A DNA stretch of 64,000 nt, from NCBI GenBank assembly GCA_963846855.1, contig CAWJXK010000008.1, positions 1,302,001 through 1,366,000 of the forward strand. The letters run 5' to 3'. This DNA comes from CAIWHR01 sp963846855. Its GTDB lineage: Bacteria > Pseudomonadota > Gammaproteobacteria > Burkholderiales > Casimicrobiaceae. The first letter of the stretch is position 1. Each line of letters starts with the position of its first letter. Position numbers and translations under genes: made by a program. The notes under the pieces were generated by a model that saw nothing but the letters and a program-made list of their open reading frames with translations, had not been told where the DNA came from and ran no database searches. This document shows positions 58,447 through 64,000 of this stretch, piece by piece.

Positions 58447-59475
58447 ATGCCGGACACGTTGCTGACGCTCACTGATGTGGTGAAGACGTTCGACGTCTCG
58501 CCGCCGTGGCTCGATCGCGTGCTGGCGGGCAAGCCGCGCATGCTGCTGACCGCGGTCGGCGGCGTCAGCTTCTCGATCGCAGCAGGGGAGACGCTCGGGC
58601 TCGTCGGAGAATCGGGATGCGGAAAGTCCACCGTCGCGCGTGTCATCGTGGGTCTGTACGCGCCGACGCATGGATCGGTGTCCTTCGCCGGCGTCGATCT
58701 CGAACTGCGCGGCATGGCCACGCCGGCGCAGCGCGCGGCGCGTCGCCAGATGCAGATGATCTTCCAGGATCCGTATGCGAGCCTCAATCCGCGCTGGCGC
58801 GTCGCTGACATCGTCGCCGAGCCGATCCTCGCGCTTTCACCGGAGATCGCGCGAAGGGAGCTGGGGGCGCGGGTCGCGGCGCTCCTGACGCAGGTGGGCC
58901 TCGCCGCCGCCGATGGTGCGCGCTACCCGCACCAATTCTCGGGCGGCCAGCGGCAGCGGGTATCGATCGCGCGGGCGCTCTCGAGCGAGCCGCGGTTCCT
59001 TGTCTGCGACGAGCCAACCTCGGCGCTCGACGTGTCGGTACAGGCGCAGGTACTGAACCTTATGCGCGACCTGCAGCGCCGACTGGGTCTGACGTATCTC
59101 TTCATTTCGCACAACCTCGCGGTGGTCCATCACATCGCCGACCGGGTCGGCGTGATGTACCTCGGGCGCGTCGTCGAGCTCGCGCCGACGCGCGAGCTGT
59201 TCGCGCGGCCGCAGCATCCGTACACGCGGATGCTGCTGGCGGCGGTGCCCGACCTGGGGCTCACCGGCGTGGCGCGCACTGCGGTCGCCGGCGAGGTGCC
59301 GAATCCGCTCGATCCGCCTCCGGGCTGCGCGTTCCATCCGCGCTGCCCCTACGCCAACGACCGGTGCCGCAAGGAGTTGCCGGAACTCCTGCCTGCGGGA
59401 TCAGGTGGAACGGTCGCCTGCCACGCGGTCGCGGAAGGCAGGCTCGCCGCCGTATCAGCGTTCGACCCGGTGTGA
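58447..59475 (+). CDS. dipeptide ABC transporter ATPase (second DppF-like)
   Basis: 342 residues. Walker A is LVGESGCGKSTVARV, the Q-loop is FQDPYASLNPRWRV, the signature is FSGGQRQRVSIARAL, Walker B is FLVCDEPTSALD, and the switch His is in FISHNLAVVHHIA. The C-terminal cysteine cluster is GCAFHPRCPYANDRC. It closes the plus-strand dpp operon. Confidence 0.93.
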   Translation: MPDTLLTLTDVVKTFDVSPPWLDRVLAGKPRMLLTAVGGVSFSIAAGETLGLVGESGCGKSTVARVIVGLYAPTHGSVSFAGVDLELRGMATPAQRAARRQMQMIFQDPYASLNPRWRVADIVAEPILALSPEIARRELGARVAALLTQVGLAAADGARYPHQFSGGQRQRVSIARALSSEPRFLVCDEPTSALDVSVQAQVLNLMRDLQRRLGLTYLFISHNLAVVHHIADRVGVMYLGRVVELAPTRELFARPQHPYTRMLLAAVPDLGLTGVARTAVAGEVPNPLDPPPGCAFHPRCPYANDRCRKELPELLPAGSGGTVACHAVAEGRLAAVSAFDPV

Positions 59476-59532
59476 CGCCCCGGTGCGGGCGTTGCGCGCG
59501 GCCGTGGCGGCCGGCCGAACGCGCGGATCGGC

Positions 59533-59538
59533 TATAAT
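59533..59538 (+). promoter_or_regulatory. -10 element of a candidate smc promoter
   Basis: A perfect TATAAT lies about 90 bases upstream of the smc start. No good -35 is visible at the usual spacing. A GC-rich stem-loop (GCCGGC pairing at 59554-59559 and 59566-59571) lies in the leader. Confidence 0.4.
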
Positions 59539-59629
59539 TTCAGCTTTTGCGGCGCCGGCGGGTGAGCCGGCGGCGCCCCACGCCGTGGCGAAGCGCCGCG
59601 GACCTCGCAACACACGGCCGTCGATTCAA

Positions 59630-62600
59630 TTGCGCCTCGTCCAGATCAAGCTCGCGGGCTTCAAGTCGTTCGTCGATCCGACGGCGATCGGCACGCCCGG
59701 TCAGCTCGTCGGCATCGTCGGCCCGAACGGCTGCGGCAAGTCCAACGTCATCGATGCCGTGCGCTGGGTGCTGGGCGAGTCGAAGGCCTCGGCGCTGCGC
59801 GGCGAGTCGATGCAGGACGTGATCTTCAACGGCGCCGGGGACCGCAAGCCCGTCGGCCGCGCCTCGGTCGAGCTCGCGTTCGACAACAGCAGCGGACGCA
59901 TCGGCGGCCAGTGGGGCCAGTTCGTCGAGCTATCGATCAAGCGCGTGCTGACGCGCGACGGCGATTCGACCTACTACATCAACAACATCCCGGTGCGCCG
60001 GCGCGACATCCACGACCTCTTCCTCGGCACCGGCCTCGGACCCCGCGCGTACGCGATCATCGAGCAGGGGATGATCTCGCGCGTCATCGAGGCGAAGCCC
60101 GAAGAGCTGCGCATCTTCCTCGAGGAGGCCGCCGGCGTCTCGAAGTACAAGGAGCGGCGCAAGGAAACCGAGGGCCGGCTTGCCGACACGCGCGAGAACC
60201 TTGCACGGGTCGAGGACATCCGCATCGAGCTCGGCGGCCAGCTCGCGAAGCTCGACGCGCAGGCCAAGGTCGCGGCCGAATACAAGGAGCACGAGGCGCG
60301 GCTCAAGGACGTCCAGCACCTCCTCTGGTTCTCGAAGCAGCAGGACGCCGACAATGCGCGCGAGCGCCACGCCGGCGCGGTGGCCGCCCAGGTCGCCGCC
60401 TTCGAGGGCGTGCAGGCCGAAGTGCGCGCGGCAGAAGCGCGGCAGGAGGCGCTGCGCGCCGAGCACTACACCGCAGGCGATGCGCTGCACGAGAAGCAGG
60501 GCGGCTTCTACGCCGCCAATTCCGAGGTCACGCGGCTGGAGCAGCAGCTCGCGTTCGCGCGCGAATCCGAAACGCGGATCGCCCGCGAGGTCGCGCAGCT
60601 CACCGCGCAGATCGAGGCGCTCGCGGGGCAGGAAGCCGCGCTTGCCGGGGATCAGGCAGCCGCGGAACGCTCGCTCGAGGCGGCGCTGACAGCCCGCGAG
60701 GCTGCGGCGGCGGAGGAATCGGGCGCCGCGGACGCGCTGCCCGCGCTCGAGGCGGCGGTCGTCGAAGCGACGCGCCTCGCCAACGACGCGCAACAGCAGA
60801 TCGCTCTGATCGAGCAGTCGATCCGCGTGGTCGAGACGCGGCGCGAGCATGTGGCACGCGTCCTCGCGCAACATCAGGAGCGTCGTGAGCGTCTCGACGC
60901 GGAGCTCTCCACGCTGTCGACCTCCGTGACGGGGCAGGGCGCCGACGTCGAGGAGCAGCTGCGCCAGGAAAAGGCGGAGCTCGCGACCAACGAGTCGAGC
61001 CTGAATGCGCTGCGCGACACGGTCCAGGACCTGCAGGAGCGGCAGCGGGTCGAGAGCGAGGCCGCGCAGGCCGCGGGCCGGCGGCTCGCTGACCTCGAAG
61101 CGCGGTCTTCGGCGCTGGCGGCGCTGCAGGACGCCATCGGCTACGGCAAGGACAGCGCGGCCTGGCTCGCGGGGAAGGGGCTCACGCACGCGCGTCGTCT
61201 CTGGCAGGGTCTCGACATCGAGCCCGGCTGGGAGGATGCGCTCGAAAGCGTGCTGCGCGAGCGTCTCAATGCGATCGAGCTCGACCGGCTCGACGCAGCA
61301 CTGACATGGATCGGTGACGCGACGGGCGCGGGCGACAAGGGCAGCGGCAACGGATTGCCCGGCCGCATCGCGGCGTACGCGCGCGACGGCGGTGGCGCGG
61401 CGAATCCGGCAACGGGCGGGGCCGATGCATTGCTCGCCAAGGTGAAATCGGCGCAGCCCGGCATCACGCGCCTTCTCGCCGACTGGCTGCGTGGCATCCG
61501 CTGCCGGCCCACCCTGGCCGAGGCGCTCCGCGCGCGCGGCGACCTGCAGCAGGGCGAAGCCTTCGTGACCCCGCACGGTCACGTCGTCAATGCGCATGCC
61601 ATCGCGTTCTTCGCACCCGACAGCGAGCTCCACGGAGTGCTCGCGCGGCAGCGCGAGCTCTCGGAACTCGGCCCCGCGATCACCGGCGCGCGAGACGCGG
61701 CCGCTGCGGCGCGCGCGGCGCTTGCCGCGCTCGAAACCGAGCAGGACGAAGCGCAGACCCAATACCACGCCGAGAGCCTCGCGTTCACCTCGCAGCAGCG
61801 GCGTTGCCACGACCTCGAGCTCGAGCTGCTGCAGTTGCGCAAGGCCGCCGAAGCCGCGGAAAAGCGGCGCCAGCAGATCGCCGCCGAGGATGCGGAAATC
61901 GCCGCGCAGGAGGCCGCCGAGCGCGAACAGGCGAGTTCGTTCGATGCCGAGCGCTCGGCAGCCGCCGCGCGCCTCGACGAGGAGATGCGAAAGCGCGACG
62001 CCGTGCGCCACACGCGCAACGAAGCCGACGTCGCGTTGGCCCGCGGCCGCGAGCGCGCGCGCCTCGCGGAACGGGCCGCGCAGGAGGCCGCGTTCGCCGA
62101 GCGGAGCTGCCGCGACCGCATCGCCGAGCTCGCCGTTCGCGGCGAGACGCTCACTGCGCAGACGGCGCAACAGCGCGAGCTCTTGACGCAACTGACGTCC
62201 GAGCGTGCGGCGGTCGACTGGACCCCGGTCGAGGAGGCGCTGCAGCGCCAGCTCGCTGTGCGCGCGGCGGCGGAGCAGGCGCTTGCGGCGGCGCGCGACC
62301 GCCTGGAGACGCTCGGCACGGATCTTCGCGCCGCCGAGGAAGCGCGGATGACCTGCGAGCAGAAGCTCGAGCCGGCGCGCGCGAAGATCGAGGAGACTCG
62401 CCTCAAGGAGCAGGCGGCGGTGCTGCAGGCGCAGCAGTACGCCGAGCAGCTGGCCGAGGCGCATGCGATGCTCGAAGGAATCGCCGAGCGACTGAAGGCA
62501 TTCGGCAACAAATCGGGTCTCGCCCCCGAGATCGAGCGGCTGCAGGGGCTGATCGCCTCGTTCGGCGCCGTCAACCTGGCGGCACTGGACGAGCTCGGCA

Positions 62601-63190
62601 TCGCCACCGAGCGCAAGCAATACCTCGACGCCCAGGCGGCTGACCTCACCGAAGCGATGGGAACGCTCGAGAACGCGATTCGCCAGATCGACCGCGAATC
62701 GCGTCAACTGCTGCAACAGACGTTCGAGGCGGTCAATGTAAATTTTGCACGTCTCTTCCCCGCGCTTTTCGGCGGCGGGCAGGCGAAGCTCGTCCTGACC
62801 GGCGAGGAAATCCTCGATTCCGGCGTTCAGGTCGTCGCGCAGCCGCCGGGCAAGCGCAATTCTTCGATCCACCTGCTGTCGGGCGGCGAGAAGGCGCTGA
62901 CCGCGATCTCGCTGGTGTTCGCGCTGTTCCAGCTCAATCCGGCGCCGTTCTGCCTGCTGGATGAGGTCGACGCGCCGCTCGACGATCCCAACACCGACCG
63001 GTTCTGCCGAATGGTGAAGGCGATGTCGGCGCAGACACAGTTCCTGTTCATCTCGCACAACAAGATCACGATGGAGATGGCCAACCAGCTCATCGGCATC
63101 ACGATGCCGGACCCCGGGGTGTCGCACGTCGTTGCCGTCGACATCGCCGAAGCGCTCGAGCTCGCCGATTCGGGCGTCGCCGCCGCCTGA
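59630..63190 (+). CDS. smc: chromosome segregation protein SMC
   Basis: 1186 residues with the full SMC architecture. The N-terminal head has IKLAGFKSFVDPTAIG and Walker A VGIVGPNGCGKSNVIDAVRW. Coiled coils flank a hinge at about residues 500-680 (YGKDSAAWLAGKGL and the central glycine-rich region). The C-terminal head has signature LLSGGEKALTAISLVFALFQ and Walker B PFCLLDEVDAPLDD. It condenses and segregates the chromosome with ScpAB. It starts at TTG (MRLVQIK) at 59630; longer readings add a non-conserved N terminus. Confidence 0.96.
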   Translation: MRLVQIKLAGFKSFVDPTAIGTPGQLVGIVGPNGCGKSNVIDAVRWVLGESKASALRGESMQDVIFNGAGDRKPVGRASVELAFDNSSGRIGGQWGQFVELSIKRVLTRDGDSTYYINNIPVRRRDIHDLFLGTGLGPRAYAIIEQGMISRVIEAKPEELRIFLEEAAGVSKYKERRKETEGRLADTRENLARVEDIRIELGGQLAKLDAQAKVAAEYKEHEARLKDVQHLLWFSKQQDADNARERHAGAVAAQVAAFEGVQAEVRAAEARQEALRAEHYTAGDALHEKQGGFYAANSEVTRLEQQLAFARESETRIAREVAQLTAQIEALAGQEAALAGDQAAAERSLEAALTAREAAAAEESGAADALPALEAAVVEATRLANDAQQQIALIEQSIRVVETRREHVARVLAQHQERRERLDAELSTLSTSVTGQGADVEEQLRQEKAELATNESSLNALRDTVQDLQERQRVESEAAQAAGRRLADLEARSSALAALQDAIGYGKDSAAWLAGKGLTHARRLWQGLDIEPGWEDALESVLRERLNAIELDRLDAALTWIGDATGAGDKGSGNGLPGRIAAYARDGGGAANPATGGADALLAKVKSAQPGITRLLADWLRGIRCRPTLAEALRARGDLQQGEAFVTPHGHVVNAHAIAFFAPDSELHGVLARQRELSELGPAITGARDAAAAARAALAALETEQDEAQTQYHAESLAFTSQQRRCHDLELELLQLRKAAEAAEKRRQQIAAEDAEIAAQEAAEREQASSFDAERSAAAARLDEEMRKRDAVRHTRNEADVALARGRERARLAERAAQEAAFAERSCRDRIAELAVRGETLTAQTAQQRELLTQLTSERAAVDWTPVEEALQRQLAVRAAAEQALAAARDRLETLGTDLRAAEEARMTCEQKLEPARAKIEETRLKEQAAVLQAQQYAEQLAEAHAMLEGIAERLKAFGNKSGLAPEIERLQGLIASFGAVNLAALDELGIATERKQYLDAQAADLTEAMGTLENAIRQIDRESRQLLQQTFEAVNVNFARLFPALFGGGQAKLVLTGEEILDSGVQVVAQPPGKRNSSIHLLSGGEKALTAISLVFALFQLNPAPFCLLDEVDAPLDDPNTDRFCRMVKAMSAQTQFLFISHNKITMEMANQLIGITMPDPGVSHVVAVDIAEALELADSGVAAA

Positions 63191-63272
63191 CGTTTCCACG
63201 AATCCCGGCCGTCCAGAGGCCGAAAGGCGTCGCGGCGGACGGATAGCCGCAGCCGATGCATCGTCCATTCGC

Positions 63273-63278
63273 TATAAT
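63273..63278 (+). promoter_or_regulatory. -10 element of a candidate zipA promoter
   Basis: A perfect TATAAT lies in the 166-base smc-zipA gap, about 80 bases upstream of the zipA start. No clear -35 is visible. Confidence 0.4.
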
Positions 63279-63356
63279 CGACGCGATGGCCGCCTCGTCC
63301 TTCGCACTTCGCATTTCTTGGCGGACTCCCGCCATCCTCGGCTGGGGCGATCGCGC

Positions 63357-64000
63357 ATGACCTCCCTCCAGCTCGGCCTCATTGCCGCGGGGAGCGCGCT
63401 CGTCGTCGGTGTCGTCGTCTACAACTGGCTGCAGATGCGTATGCTGCGCCGGCGCCTCAAGGGCGCGGGCAGCGCGACCGTGAAATCGGCTGCGCGCCGG
63501 CGCAATTCGCCCGCAACGCCGGAAGATTCCGACGGCGAGCGCATCGAACCGACGATGGCATCGGATGAGGATTTCGTCGCGCCGGATGCGGGATCGCATG
63601 CTGCGATTCCGGGTGTCGACGATGCCGACTACGAGCCTCCGCTCGCCATCCACGCGAGGATCGCCACCGACCTCGCGGCGAGTGCGGGGGCTCCGGCGCG
63701 CGCCGTCTCGCGCGCGCTCGCGCCCGATCGAAGCTCCGCCCAGCCCGACCCCGACATCGAATGCGTGCTGGCGGTGGAATGCGTTGCGCCCGTCAGCGCG
63801 GGGGCGCTGGCCGCCGGACTTCATGCGAGGCCCGGGAAGCCGCTGCGCTGGTTCGGCCGCCGCGACGAAGGGTCGGCGTGGCAGCGGATCAAGTCCGACG
63901 CCTCGGGCGAGTTCTCGGAGTTCGCCGCGTGCATGCTGCTGGCCGACCGCGGCGGACCGGCGACGCGCGAAATGCTGACGGACTTCATCGCGCTCGTCTG
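63357..64000 (+). CDS. zipA: cell division protein ZipA, truncated by the window end
   Basis: The frame runs off the right edge after about 214 codons. It begins MTSLQLGLIAAGSALVVGVVVYNWLQ, a single N-terminal membrane helix, followed by a basic stretch (RMLRRRLKGAGSATVKSAARRR) and an acidic, low-complexity linker. The start of the globular FtsZ-binding domain is visible from about residue 130 (IECVLAVECVAP). The position after smc fits ZipA, which tethers FtsZ to the membrane. The sequence is poorly conserved, so the name rests on architecture and synteny. Confidence 0.75.
   Translation, partial: MTSLQLGLIAAGSALVVGVVVYNWLQMRMLRRRLKGAGSATVKSAARRRNSPATPEDSDGERIEPTMASDEDFVAPDAGSHAAIPGVDDADYEPPLAIHARIATDLAASAGAPARAVSRALAPDRSSAQPDPDIECVLAVECVAPVSAGALAAGLHARPGKPLRWFGRRDEGSAWQRIKSDASGEFSEFAACMLLADRGGPATREMLTDFIALV

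Noticed and set aside
59930..63268. A 1112-codon open frame on the minus strand, opposite smc
   Set aside because: It is the GC-rich antisense shadow of smc. The plus-strand reading has all SMC motifs; the minus reading is Arg/Leu-rich with no recognisable domain.

Overview
The window is GC-rich, densely packed bacterial chromosome. It most probably comes from a betaproteobacterium. The evidence is the block rpoE-rseA-rseB-mucD-lepA-lepB-DUF4845-rnc-era-recO-pdxJ-nagZ at the left end and the smc-zipA pair at the right end, both typical of that class. An FNR/Anr-type regulator with an N-terminal cysteine cluster fits as well. I cannot name a genus from sequence alone.

Layout. (1) 1-12.8 kb, plus strand: an asparaginase II-type gene, then the envelope-stress sigma factor operon (rpoE, anti-sigma rseA, its regulator rseB, periplasmic protease mucD), then translation, secretion, RNA and repair housekeeping genes ending in nagZ. 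(2) 12.8-29.1 kb: a large divergent locus for use of 2-aminoethylphosphonate (AEP). On the plus strand are an AEP-type ABC importer (binding protein, ATPase, double-length permease) and the transaminase phnW. On the minus strand are a GntR/FCD regulator, phosphonoacetate hydrolase phnA, phosphonoacetaldehyde dehydrogenase phnY and a class III PLP enzyme resembling PbfA. These are followed by a Na/Pi cotransporter, a DMT-family transporter, a dimethylglycine-dehydrogenase-like FAD/GcvT protein and an IclR regulator. Together they would import AEP, convert it through phosphonoacetaldehyde and phosphonoacetate to acetate plus phosphate, and possibly export the surplus phosphate. (3) 29.2-39.1 kb: a NUDIX protein, folD, and a minus-strand glutamylation cluster (glutamine-synthetase-like ligase, GNAT, Fe-alcohol dehydrogenase, PuuD-like amidase, aldehyde dehydrogenase). 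The latter looks built for an amino alcohol rather than a polyamine. An EamA transporter, gluconokinase and a cystathionine beta-lyase-like enzyme follow. (4) 39.2-44.3 kb: a branched-chain-amino-acid-type ABC importer with a fused LivH-LivM permease and no LivF, a 23-residue small ORF with its own terminator, and an FNR-type regulator. (5) 44.4-45.5 kb: a sparse, partly decayed stretch ending at tRNA-Thr(CGU). (6) 45.7-59.5 kb: rlmB, then two complete dipeptide/oligopeptide ABC transporters arranged back to back, one carrying an M20 amidohydrolase gene. (7) 59.6-64 kb: smc and the start of zipA.

Sequence quality. At least seven otherwise intact genes each contain one extra base that breaks the frame (about 15621, 16641, 29575, 30229, 35261, 38496 and 51116-51120). 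I treat them as functional genes with probable consensus indels and give reconstructed spans. Two more genes (the GNAT and the FNR regulator) lack a usable start codon, perhaps for the same reason.

No CRISPR array, prophage, IS transposase or rRNA gene was seen. The most interesting content is the extended phosphonate locus. Next come the glutamylated amino-alcohol pathway and a 215-bp insertion flanked by 9-bp repeats between two permease genes.
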